From Saccharibacillus soli (lineage in GTDB: Bacteria; Bacillota; Bacilli; Paenibacillales; Paenibacillaceae), in NCBI GenBank assembly GCA_002189105.1, contig NIOB01000006.1:186001-250000 (forward strand): 64,000 nt of DNA, in the 5' to 3' direction. The position numbers and the translations under genes are program-made. The notes under the pieces are model-generated. The model saw nothing but the letters and a program-made list of their open reading frames with translations. It was not told the origin of the DNA and did no database searches. Shown one piece after another: positions 52,896-60,345 of the stretch; position 1 is the stretch's first letter; each line of letters opens with the position of its first letter.

Positions 52896-53145
52896 GAAAA
52901 AAGCCGCCTTTCGGAAATGAGATTGAATAAACAGACAGGCAGCACAAAGAGAACGTACCGCCAACACGACTGAGCACGAAAGAATCAAGTTCGATCAAAA
53001 AGGGCAGACTGCCCCCTTGATAGCCGGTACGCGTTTTAATCCGGCCCGAAGCTTAATTCCTCGCGGTCGTGCGGCGATACATTCTCCCAGTCACCTCATT
53101 TCAAAAGTTAAAATCACTATATCAGATTCGAGGAGCAGACTCCAA
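52896..53145 (-). promoter_or_regulatory. Structured leader and promoter of the ABC exporter gene
   Basis: Minus-strand promoter TTGGAG (53145-53140), 18-base spacer, TATAGT (53121-53116). From a start near 53109 the leader holds GCCGG/CCGGC pairing and then a strong hairpin at 53022-52995 (GGGCA-GTC-TGCCC extended by AAGG/TTTT-type pairs) followed by five T. It could be an attenuator or riboswitch expression platform. It does not match a riboswitch class that I know. Confidence 0.4.
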
Positions 53146-53433
53146 CAAATCGCAAAATAAAAAAGAAAAAACTTTTTCAAAAAAATTGAAACAAAACCAG
53201 CTTGCTGTGCGTCAATAGAGTAAGAGCATGAAGAAGCGGAAAAAATGGGGGAGAAAAGCGCCTCATAGTAAGAAAAGTGTCCAGAAACGATGAAACCCGT
53301 TCCCCGGCTCATGCGCCGGAAGGAACGGGTAAGTGGAAAGTACTTTGCTGGATCGAAAGTATGGGATGAAGAGTAAGGGTAAAGCAAGGATGAGGTAGAA
53401 CATGCGTCATCGACGGCGAGGCAAGGACAAGAA
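53146..53433. other. AT-rich intergenic region
   Basis: Region between the exporter promoter and the end of the NlpC/P60 gene. It holds an A/T-rich segment near 53157-53190 with GAAAAA/TTTTTC symmetry and a terminator for the NlpC/P60 gene at 53296-53329. No gene seen. Confidence 0.5.
53293..53329 (-). terminator. Terminator of the NlpC/P60 gene
   Basis: CCCGTTCC (53296-53303) pairs with GGAACGGG (53322-53329) around an inner CCGGC/GCCGG hairpin; a short T-rich tail follows on the minus strand. Confidence 0.6.
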
Positions 53434-53904
53434 TTAATTCTCGATCATCTGGCTGTAAGTCCAGTCACTGGTTACACGCTTGGCGGTAACATAACGGTTG
53501 GCCCAATACGAATTGGACAGACTGGCGATGCTGACCCCTTTGCTGCTGGACGAGTTGGCAAATTTGCCGTTACCCACATAAAAACCGACATGAGAAATTC
53601 CTCTTCCGGTTGTATTAAAGAATACCAGGTCACCGACACGAAGGTTGGACTTCGCTACGGATGTGCCTTGTTTGGCTTGGCTTGCGGCTGTACGGGACAA
53701 TTCGACACCGAACTTCTTGAAGATATACCGGGTGAATCCCGAGCAATCAAAACCGGATGTAGTCGTACCGCCATATTTATAAGGTGTTCCTGCAACAAGA
53801 CTAACGGCAGCGTTGATTGGTGTAGAGCTGGCGGCTTGCGTAGTTGCTGCGCCGGAAGTAAAGACGATGGCTGCTCCCAAGATGGACACGATAAGCTTCT
53901 TCAA
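53434..53904 (-). CDS. Secreted NlpC/P60 peptidoglycan hydrolase
   Basis: A 156-residue secreted wall hydrolase. Start is a TTG at 53904, giving MKKLIVSILG and a signal peptide cleaved near TTQA; AGGGGG stands nine bases upstream, and no ATG fits. The NlpC/P60 domain has C54 (GFDCSGFTRY) and H105 (ISHVGFYVG) and ends soon after, so there is no separate wall-binding domain. It cleaves stem peptides of peptidoglycan. A c-di-AMP riboswitch lies directly upstream, as for many wall hydrolases of Bacillales. Confidence 0.93.
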   Translation of the reverse strand: MKKLIVSILGAAIVFTSGAATTQAASSTPINAAVSLVAGTPYKYGGTTTSGFDCSGFTRYIFKKFGVELSRTAASQAKQGTSVAKSNLRVGDLVFFNTTGRGISHVGFYVGNGKFANSSSSKGVSIASLSNSYWANRYVTAKRVTSDWTYSQMIEN

Positions 53905-53915
53905 AAAAGTTTTCC

Positions 53916-54040
53916 CCCTGATGCCTACGGAGTTAGCTAAGGGTTCGGTGGAAGGAATTTCCCTATACTCCCTCTGGAACAAGAATAATTCACCCGCAAT
54001 GGTTCCCCCGTTTTCTTGCAAAAAAGAAATTCGGCATTTA
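53916..54040 (-). promoter_or_regulatory. c-di-AMP (ydaO/yuaA-type) riboswitch
   Basis: On the minus strand the ordered conserved blocks ATGCCGAA, GGGGGAACCA, GGGTGAAT, AGAGGGAG, ACCGAACCC and TAGCTAACTCCGTAGGCAT are all present; the first and last pair to form P1. No terminator separates it from the gene, and the ribosome site AGGGGG begins two bases after the aptamer end, so control may act on translation. High c-di-AMP should turn the gene off. Confidence 0.92.
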
Positions 54041-54062
54041 TTAAGATTTTGTAACTATTGAT

Positions 54063-54092
54063 ACTGTACATGAACGCCTGCTAATTTGTCAA
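54063..54092 (-). promoter_or_regulatory. Promoter of the riboswitch-NlpC/P60 unit
   Basis: Minus strand TTGACA at 54092-54087, 18-base spacer, TACAGT at 54068-54063; transcript start would be about 15-20 bases before the riboswitch. Confidence 0.6.
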
Positions 54093-54116
54093 ACTTCTCG
54101 GTAAAACTTCTCGACA
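54091..54116. repeat. 13-bp tandem repeat, 2 copies
   Basis: AAACTTCTCGGTA (54091-54103) and AAACTTCTCGACA (54104-54116), beside the -35 element of the NlpC/P60 promoter. Confidence 0.8.
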
Positions 54117-54398
54117 CCGCATGATTATAACAGGCTGATTTTGAAACACAAGTAACAAAACTGTAATTAGGGATAGGAAAAACGTACGGATTTGTTACAG
54201 ATGCGGCTAATACCCGGCCTTAGATGCGGTTTACATTCACTTTATTCTTTTTCGGAAGCGGCGACCGTATTACGAAGGTTTTAAAGAATATTTTTGTAAA
54301 AAATGTGCAGATTCTCTCTCGTTCGGACGCTATTTTACCGATTTGTAAAGGTATACTTTGTAAAAGTATGCAAGGATTCGAGCGGGAGGGGCTTGAAC
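54117..54398. other. Intergenic region between the riboswitch promoter and the Spo0E-like gene
   Basis: About 280 AT-rich bases without a convincing gene. Near its right end a 15-bp repeat (54342-54371) includes a TATACT -10 candidate at 54352-54357 for the Spo0E-like gene. Confidence 0.5.
54342..54371 (+). repeat. 15-bp tandem repeat, 2 copies, at the Spo0E promoter
   Basis: TTTGTAAAGGTATAC (54342-54356) and TTTGTAAAAGTATGC (54357-54371), 13 of 15 identical, covering the likely promoter and 27 bases before the start codon. Confidence 0.85.
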
Positions 54399-54554
54399 AT
54401 GGACAGAGACGAAATTCAAGACGAAATGGAACGTCAACGTCGAATTCTTCATCAAATGGCCGATCAATATGGGTTCATGGATGAGCGAGTATTAGTCCAG
54501 TCACAGAAACTGGACGAATGGTTGAATGAATTCGAGCGTCATAAATATGTCTGA
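54399..54554 (+). CDS. Spo0E-like aspartyl-phosphate phosphatase
   Basis: A 51-residue protein with the Spo0E signature SQKLDEWLNEF (residues 35-45) after a first helix. Family members remove phosphate from Spo0A and delay sporulation, so this gene implies a sporulation phosphorelay. The ATG at 54399 follows GGGAGGGG; longer in-frame starts are AT-rich and lack a site. Terminator follows closely. Confidence 0.9.
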   Translation: MDRDEIQDEMERQRRILHQMADQYGFMDERVLVQSQKLDEWLNEFERHKYV

Positions 54555-54594
54555 AGTAGATCTGAGGCAAATAGTTTAACTGGGAATCCATTAC

Positions 54595-54617
54595 GCGCGT
54601 GCGACACGCGCTTTTTT
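54595..54617 (+). terminator. Terminator of the Spo0E-like gene
   Basis: GCGCGT (54595-54600), 5-base loop, ACGCGC (54606-54611), six T. Confidence 0.85.
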
Positions 54618-54692
54618 CGTGCGAATATCCAGCCCTACGCTCTTTCGGGTATACTGAAATGGAATGAGAGTTGGGAATAAGGAGGAAATGAC

Positions 54693-55190
54693 ATGGCCAC
54701 GGAAATCGAGCGCAAATTTCTATTGGAACGTACACCGGATGAATTGATTGCAGAAGGGGCGTTCACTCGACAGTCGCAGCAGCGGATTGAACAGACGTAC
54801 CTGGCGCTGGATGAGCAGCAGGAGATTCGGGTACGTCGTCTGGTGGATGAAGACACCGGAGAGGTTGAATATACGCATACTTTTAAGCAGGGCAATGGGA
54901 TGAGCCGCGAAGAGATCGAATATTCGATCACGGAGAGTATTTATGAGCAGTTGTTCCAGGCGTCGGGCGCCGTTCCATTGACCAAGGTGCGAACGACCGG
55001 AGAGTGGGAAGGCATTACCGTTGAGCTGGATCGTTACGATCAATTGAACTTGACGGTGGCCGAAGTGGAATTTGATTCACTGGAAGCCGCACAGTCCTTT
55101 ACTCCGCCGATCTGGTTTGGTGAAGACATCAGTTCGAAGCGGGAATACAGCAATAAGAAAGTCTGGCGCGATCTACAGAGCCGCAAATAA
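54693..55190 (+). CDS. CYTH domain protein (triphosphate tunnel enzyme)
   Basis: A 165-residue CYTH protein. The signature EIERKFLL is at residues 4-11; further charged tunnel residues appear in IRVRRL, THTFKQ, EIEYSI and VELDRYD. Bacterial members hydrolyse inorganic triphosphate or thiamine triphosphate. AAGGAGG precedes the ATG. Single gene with its own terminator. Confidence 0.9.
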   Translation: MATEIERKFLLERTPDELIAEGAFTRQSQQRIEQTYLALDEQQEIRVRRLVDEDTGEVEYTHTFKQGNGMSREEIEYSITESIYEQLFQASGAVPLTKVRTTGEWEGITVELDRYDQLNLTVAEVEFDSLEAAQSFTPPIWFGEDISSKREYSNKKVWRDLQSRK

Positions 55191-55266
55191 GCGACTTGAA
55201 ATCGGAGGCCGGCGCTTAGAAGATTCAGGAATACTCCGTATAGGATAAAAGCTATATATATGATGA

Positions 55267-55300
55267 AAGCCCTGACCGTGCTTGCGGTTGGGGCTTTTTG
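55267..55300 (+). terminator. Terminator of the CYTH gene
   Basis: AGCCCTGACC pairs with GGTTGGGGCT (G-T pairs allowed), followed by five T. Confidence 0.75.
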
Positions 55301-55436
55301 GTGAACAGAGAAGAAGAAAGGTCGATTGGAGCGGATAAGCGGGGGAAAAGCGGATTTTGCTGAGCCGCTTCCTGCGGGCGTGTGGTACAATGAAGCCAAT
55401 CCGCGCGTATCTAACGTGCGTTCGGGACACAAACTG

Positions 55437-55724
55437 ATGAAAGAGGTGAGGATCATCTCCGTACAGATCCAGATTCAACAGACGCCTAATCCCAATTCGG
55501 TCCGCGTAGGAGCGGACGCCATTCTCTTTGAAGGACCCAAGAGTACGTCCGTCAAAGCGGGAGAAGCCAGTGAACATCCACTTGCAGCTGCGCTTGCGTC
55601 CATCGATGGTGTAGACAACATTTTCGGCATGCGTGACTTTGTGACCGTCACCAAACTGCCAGATGCCTCTTGGGACGACATTCTGCCACAGGTAGAAGAA
55701 GCGTTCAAGCAGGTATACGCGTAA
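55437..55724 (+). CDS. Nfu/NifU N-terminal domain protein (Nfu_N)
   Basis: A protein of 89-95 residues consisting of one Nfu_N domain: QIQQTPNPNSVRV, ILFEGPKSTSVKAGEA, LAAALASIDGVDNIFGMRDFVTVTK and WDDILPQVEEAF. The domain accompanies iron-sulfur scaffold proteins, but here the Cys-bearing NifU part is absent. The ATG at 55437 has no good ribosome site; GAGGTGAGG at 55443-55451 instead points to an ATC at 55455, where relatives begin MSVQ-like. The true start is therefore open. A terminator follows. Confidence 0.8.
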   Translation: MKEVRIISVQIQIQQTPNPNSVRVGADAILFEGPKSTSVKAGEASEHPLAAALASIDGVDNIFGMRDFVTVTKLPDASWDDILPQVEEAFKQVYA

Positions 55725-55725
55725 G

Positions 55726-55746
55726 CGCTCCTTTCAGGAGCGTTTT
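55726..55746 (+). terminator. Terminator of the Nfu_N gene
   Basis: CGCTCCT, TTC loop, AGGAGCG, TTTT right after the stop codon. Confidence 0.85.
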
Positions 55747-55804
55747 CGCTTTTCGGCGAGCAGGTAGAAGGTTATTAATATAGAAACGAAAGTTGGCAAG
55801 GTTT

Positions 55805-56566
55805 ATGCAGCTCAACATGCGGATCAATAAGTATATCAGTGAGACCGGATTCTGTTCGCGGCGAGAGACCAATCGGCTGATTGCAGCGGGGCGAATCTCC
55901 ATTAACGGCGAGGTGTGCGAGGAAGGTGCGGAAGTGCAGCCTGGCGATCTCGTGACGATTGATGGAAAGGTCATCCCACCCCGGGAGGAACCAGTCTATC
56001 TGATGCTTAACAAGCCGAGAGGCATTGTCTGTACGCATGCCAAGCATGTAGCGGGCAACATCGCCGACTATATGAATTATCCGTCGCGGATCTTCCCGAT
56101 TGGACGGCTCGACAAAGATTCTGAAGGCCTGATTCTGCTGACCAATGATGGCGGAATTGTGAATCGGATGATGCGAGCCGAGCATGGACATGAGAAAGAA
56201 TATGTCGTGACTGTGGATCAGCCGGTGACGGATATGTTCTTGAACCAAATGGCCGCCGGAGTGGCCATCCTGAACACGGTCACTCTCCCCTGTCGAACCT
56301 ATCGGATCTCCGAACACGTCCTGGGAATTGTGCTGACACAGGGGTTAAATCGGCAGATTCGCCGAATGTGCAAGGAACTGGGTTATCGGGTGCTTGAACT
56401 GCGGCGTGAACGCATTATGAATGTACAGCTTGGCAACCTTAAAGTTGGAGAGTGGCGAGTGCTGACGAAGCTGGAGCTTCAGCAGCTGCTTCATACCCTG
56501 AAGGCGTCAGGAAACGATTCAGCTCCCATTGAGCCACAACCAAGCGATGTAACGATTACGAATTGA
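55805..56566 (+). CDS. rluF: 23S rRNA pseudouridine synthase, RluF-like
   Basis: A 253-residue RNA-modifying enzyme. An S4 RNA-binding domain ([20 protein letters not shown]) covers residues ~5-65; the catalytic domain has D103 in [12 protein letters not shown] and [13 protein letters not shown]. The opening is typical of RluF, which modifies 23S rRNA, rather than RluB. The ATG at 55805 follows AAGG. It ends 15 bases before the vWA gene and may share its transcript. Confidence 0.88.
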   Translation: MQLNMRINKYISETGFCSRRETNRLIAAGRISINGEVCEEGAEVQPGDLVTIDGKVIPPREEPVYLMLNKPRGIVCTHAKHVAGNIADYMNYPSRIFPIGRLDKDSEGLILLTNDGGIVNRMMRAEHGHEKEYVVTVDQPVTDMFLNQMAAGVAILNTVTLPCRTYRISEHVLGIVLTQGLNRQIRRMCKELGYRVLELRRERIMNVQLGNLKVGEWRVLTKLELQQLLHTLKASGNDSAPIEPQPSDVTITN

Positions 56567-56580
56567 AGGGGCTGCTTTCC

Positions 56581-57252
56581 ATGTTTGAATTCGATCAAAT
56601 ACCGTTCGCCGCGGAATTCGCGGAAAATCCTGAGCCGAGATGTCCATGTATCCTGCTGCTGGACACTTCGTATTCGATGAGTGGGCAGCCGATTCAGGAA
56701 CTGAACCGTGGCCTTTCTTCCTTAAAGGAAGAATTGATGACAGACAGCATGTCCGTCAAACGTGTAGAGCTGGCAGTGGTGAGCTTCGGCCCGGTGCAGG
56801 CGACTTCGGACTTCGGCACGCCGGATGACTTCTATCCGCCGACGCTGACAGCCAGCGGCAATACGCCAATGGGTGCAGCGATTGAGAAGGCGGTCTCCAT
56901 GCTGGAGGAGCGCAAAAATGTCTATAAGCAAAACGGCATTTCCTATTATCGTCCATGGATTTTCCTGATTACCGATGGAGCGCCTACGGATGACTGGCAG
57001 CGTGCTGCCGCGCTCGTCAAGAGCGGCGAAGCTTCCAAATCGTTTATGTTCTTCGCAGTTGGAGTTGAAAATGCCGATATGAACGTGCTGGGACAGATTG
57101 CAACCCGTACGCCGCTCAAGCTCAAAGGACTGCGTTTTGCGGATCTATTCTCCTGGTTGTCGAACTCGCTGAACTCGGTCTCCCATTCGACACCTGGCGA
57201 CCAGATTCGTCTGGAGAATCCCGCTTCACCGGAAGGCTGGGCCTTAATCTGA
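56581..57252 (+). CDS. vWA domain protein, TerY-like
   Basis: A 223-residue cytosolic von Willebrand A domain protein of the TerY type. The MIDAS metal site is complete: D28-x-S30-x-S32 in [10 protein letters not shown], Thr in SGNTPMG and Asp in LITDGAPTD. The opening [13 protein letters not shown] and PIQELNRGL are TerY-like. Together with the next two genes it forms a vWA-PP2C-kinase triad. The ATG at 56581 follows AAGGGG. It should act as the protein-binding component. Confidence 0.88.
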   Translation: MFEFDQIPFAAEFAENPEPRCPCILLLDTSYSMSGQPIQELNRGLSSLKEELMTDSMSVKRVELAVVSFGPVQATSDFGTPDDFYPPTLTASGNTPMGAAIEKAVSMLEERKNVYKQNGISYYRPWIFLITDGAPTDDWQRAAALVKSGEASKSFMFFAVGVENADMNVLGQIATRTPLKLKGLRFADLFSWLSNSLNSVSHSTPGDQIRLENPASPEGWALI

Positions 57253-58040
57253 TGTGGAGGCACGCAAATGTCTCTGTAAGAGGGACGTCGCACGCCAAGA
57301 CCGGCAAGCCCTGCCAGGACTATTCATTGTGCCAAACGTTCCAGGTTTCGGAAGGGCGGGAAGTGCTGCTGGCTGCGGCTTCGGACGGGGCGGGCAGCGC
57401 CGAACGCTCCGATGAAGGTTCCCGGCTGGCTTGTACGCTGTTTGCGGAAGCGATCGAGCGGCACTTGAATGATGGCGGCCGTGTGGAACAGCTGACGCGC
57501 GGATTCTTTGAAGCCTGGCTTGGCCGCTTTCAGCGAGTGGTTCGGGGATTGGCTTCCGAGGCGGGCTGTCGCTCACGCGAGTTCGCCTGCACGTTTCTGG
57601 CGGCTGTTATCGATGAAGAGGCAGCGGTGTTTGTTCAGATTGGGGACGGAGCGATCATATTTTCGGAGAAGGAGGACGTCTATATGTGGGAATTTTGGCC
57701 GCAGCAGGGCGAATACGAGAACACGACTTATTTCGCTACGCAAAGCAGTGCAAAAAAGTATCTTCAATACAGCCTGCATACCGGACGCCAGTATGGCGAA
57801 ATCGCCGTATTTACGGACGGTCTTCAGCGCCTGGCGCTGCATTATCAGAGCCGAACGGCCTACGAGCCGTTTTTCCGTCCTTTCTTCTCCGTATTAAGAC
57901 GCCTGGAGCAGGCGCAGGATGACCGTTATAGAGACTCGCTCCAAGCTTTTCTGGACTCGGCGCGTGTGAACGAACGTACCGATGACGACAAGACGCTGGT
58001 GCTGGCTACGCGGTACACCCCGCGAACGGAGCCATCATGA
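57252..58040 (+). CDS. PP2C-type protein phosphatase
   Basis: A 262-residue Ser/Thr phosphatase of the PP2C_2 branch. Metal-binding Asp residues appear in AAASDGAGSAE, FVQIGDGAII, AVFTDGLQRL and ERTDDDKTLVLA. The start overlaps the vWA stop by one base (TGATG) and its end overlaps the kinase start (ATGA), so all three proteins are made together. It most likely reverses phosphorylation by the downstream kinase. Confidence 0.88.
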   Translation: MWRHANVSVRGTSHAKTGKPCQDYSLCQTFQVSEGREVLLAAASDGAGSAERSDEGSRLACTLFAEAIERHLNDGGRVEQLTRGFFEAWLGRFQRVVRGLASEAGCRSREFACTFLAAVIDEEAAVFVQIGDGAIIFSEKEDVYMWEFWPQQGEYENTTYFATQSSAKKYLQYSLHTGRQYGEIAVFTDGLQRLALHYQSRTAYEPFFRPFFSVLRRLEQAQDDRYRDSLQAFLDSARVNERTDDDKTLVLATRYTPRTEPS

Positions 58041-60022
58041 AGACGGCGGAACGGATTGTAAACGGCAGTGGTGGACAGGTCATTTTCGGGCAGGAACTCG
58101 GACGTGGGGGCGAAGGTTCGGTATTTGAAGTGCTGGGACGTTCCGATCTGGTTGCGAAAGTGTATCATAAGCCGCTGCCCAAGGATAAACAGGAGAAGAT
58201 CGAAGCGATGGTTCGGCTCAAGACGGAGCGGCTGCTGCGGTTCACCGTCTGGCCTGTGGATGTGCTGCGCGGAGCCGGACGGAGGGTTATTGGATTCTTG
58301 ATGCCGGTGCTCAAGGGGCAGGAGATTCACAAGCTGTATGGACCCAAGACCCGATTGGCGGAATTCCCGCAGGCGGGTTATTCGTTTCTCGTACATACCG
58401 CTGCCAATCTGGCGCGGGCTTTCGCAGCGGTGCACGAAGAAGGCCATGTGGTCGGCGACATCAACCACAGCAACTTCTATGTGACGGAGCAGGCGACCAT
58501 TCTGATGCTGGATTGCGACAGTTTCCAGGTGCAATCCGGTCATACACGCTTTGGCTGCGATGTAGGCATCCCCATGTATATGCCGCCGGAGCTTCAGAAT
58601 GTGACTTCCTTCCGGAGCATTGTCCGCAGCCGCAATCACGATAACTTCGGTCTTGCCGTGTTTATCTTCATGCTGCTCTTTATGGGGCGCCATCCCTTCG
58701 CAGGCAAATATCTCGGAGCCGGCGATATGCCCATCGAGCGGGCGATCCGTGAGTTTCGCTTCGCGTATGGCCCTTCGGCAGCGGCGCGTCAGATGCAGCC
58801 GCCACCCGGTTCACTGCCGATTCAGGCGCTGCCGCCCAAGGTGCAGCATCTCTTTCTCCGGGCGTTCTCGCAGGAATCCATGACCAGCCGTCCGGTCGCA
58901 GAAGAATGGATTGATGCGCTTCAGGACATGGGCAGCAGCCTGGCATTGTGTTCGCGCAACCCGGGACATCAGTACCCGACGGAATGCGGCTCCTGCCCAT
59001 GGTGTGCCATGGAGTCCGCGACAGGTGGACTCCTGTTCCACCCGATTGACCCTGTCAGACGCCCGACCGGGGCTGGCGGCAGCGCCGCTCATGCTGCGCG
59101 GCAGGATTCTTCATCCGGCTTCCAGCTGCCGGGTCTGTGGGCACAGGTTCAGCGCGTGCCGGCGCCCGCTCCGGCGCGTACCTTCCCGGAGCCGGCTTCG
59201 CTTCCGGCGCAGCTGTCGGTTCCGGTCGCCGCGTATTTGCGGCGGCGGCGCTGGCGAGCGGCGCTCTCGCTCACTTCGCTGGCTGCAGCCGCCAGCGTGT
59301 GGGTGTTCCTGCCGGGCTACTGGCTGCTGACCGTTGGCGTACTCGCCGGTTTTAACCTGCTGCTGCTTGTAGCAGGCAGAGGACGGCGCAGGCTGCGTTC
59401 GGCACGCGCCGAGCAGCGCGATCTGCTCAGGAGCAAATGGGACGAGGTCTGCCGCCGTTATGCGGAAGCCAGCGCATCAAGAACTTATGACGCCAAGCTC
59501 CGGGAACTTGAACAGCTGAGGCGTGAATATATGGATCTGGAGAGCTTCAAGATCTCCGAGCTGCGCCGTCTGGAGGCCAGACAGCGCAGTCTGCAATTGC
59601 AGACGTATCTGCGGCGCAATCGCCTTGAGCACGCGCAGCTCGATGGCATCGGCCCAGGGCGGCGTGCCACGCTGGCGCTGTTTGGGATTGAGACGGCCTG
59701 GGAGGTAGACGCAGCGCGGCTGGCGCGTGTGCCGGGCTTCGGGCCGGCGAATACGCGGCTGCTGCTCGCCTGGCGTGACCGAATCGAACGCCGCTTCGCG
59801 TTCGATCCTTCTACGGGTCGCGTGCCACAGGCCGAGATTTTGGCGGTCGAACGGGCAGTGGAAGCCCGGACACGCGAATTGGAACGCCGCCTGTCTACCG
59901 GCGCAGCGGAGCTGGCGCGAATCTCCGCCGATATTCGAGGCAGACAGGAGACTGCGCTCAAGGAAGCTGGTGCAGCGGCAATGGAGCTGGCTCAGGCCGA
60001 GCGCGATCTGGAAGCTCTATAA
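58037..60022 (+). CDS. Protein kinase with zinc-ribbon, membrane and helix-hairpin-helix parts
   Basis: A 661-residue protein. Residues ~15-285 are a Ser/Thr kinase domain: GRGGEG (22-27), K41, catalytic D141 in VVGDINHSN with N146, and metal-binding D159 in LDCDSF instead of DFG. Next come a Cys cluster with C317, C320 and C323 (zinc-ribbon-like), two adjacent hydrophobic helices near 408-450, a coiled coil (450-530), two helix-hairpin-helix motifs (LDGIGPGRR, VPGFGPANT; about 535-585) and a final coiled coil. HhH suggests DNA binding. This architecture is that of TerY-P triad kinases. ATGA overlap with the phosphatase gene. Confidence 0.85.
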   Translation: MKTAERIVNGSGGQVIFGQELGRGGEGSVFEVLGRSDLVAKVYHKPLPKDKQEKIEAMVRLKTERLLRFTVWPVDVLRGAGRRVIGFLMPVLKGQEIHKLYGPKTRLAEFPQAGYSFLVHTAANLARAFAAVHEEGHVVGDINHSNFYVTEQATILMLDCDSFQVQSGHTRFGCDVGIPMYMPPELQNVTSFRSIVRSRNHDNFGLAVFIFMLLFMGRHPFAGKYLGAGDMPIERAIREFRFAYGPSAAARQMQPPPGSLPIQALPPKVQHLFLRAFSQESMTSRPVAEEWIDALQDMGSSLALCSRNPGHQYPTECGSCPWCAMESATGGLLFHPIDPVRRPTGAGGSAAHAARQDSSSGFQLPGLWAQVQRVPAPAPARTFPEPASLPAQLSVPVAAYLRRRRWRAALSLTSLAAAASVWVFLPGYWLLTVGVLAGFNLLLLVAGRGRRRLRSARAEQRDLLRSKWDEVCRRYAEASASRTYDAKLRELEQLRREYMDLESFKISELRRLEARQRSLQLQTYLRRNRLEHAQLDGIGPGRRATLALFGIETAWEVDAARLARVPGFGPANTRLLLAWRDRIERRFAFDPSTGRVPQAEILAVERAVEARTRELERRLSTGAAELARISADIRGRQETALKEAGAAAMELAQAERDLEAL

Positions 60023-60345
60023 GCTGCACGTAGAATGGACTGCATCCTGATTTTTGGCAATGGAATTTGGCGATGGAAACGGAACTTTGGACTTGCGAAT
60101 AAGGATTCGCATGAGCTGAAGCTGCCGGTTTCATCGCTTTTTTGATGTTCGTTTTTCACCACTTTCCATTACTCTTGCTGACTTGTTCAGTTTTTGTATA
60201 TGTGCCTGGTATATGCTTCTGTTCGGGTTAGGGGATGTAGGCAAACTTCGACAGAACTGACTAAGAGATGCACGTTGTTAAGTTTGCGTACGGGTTCTAA
60301 TACCAAACAAGCATTGGTACATACACACAGGGAGGGTAACGAAGG
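60023..60345. other. Intergenic region before the adhesin gene
   Basis: Holds the terminator at 60070-60143 and, just before the adhesin, an inverted repeat TACCAA-N7-TTGGTA at 60301-60319 that could be an operator. A promoter could not be fixed; TATATG-like sequences lie near 60196 and 60211. Confidence 0.5.
60070..60143 (+). terminator. Composite terminator after the kinase gene
   Basis: GCGATG (60070-60075) pairs with CATCGC (60132-60137), with an inner GCGAAT/ATTCGC hairpin, followed by six T. Confidence 0.6.

Noticed and set aside
53019-53109. T-box or SAM riboswitch in the exporter leader
   Set aside because: No T-box sequence GGTGGTACCGCG and no S-box core could be found; kept only as an unidentified leader.
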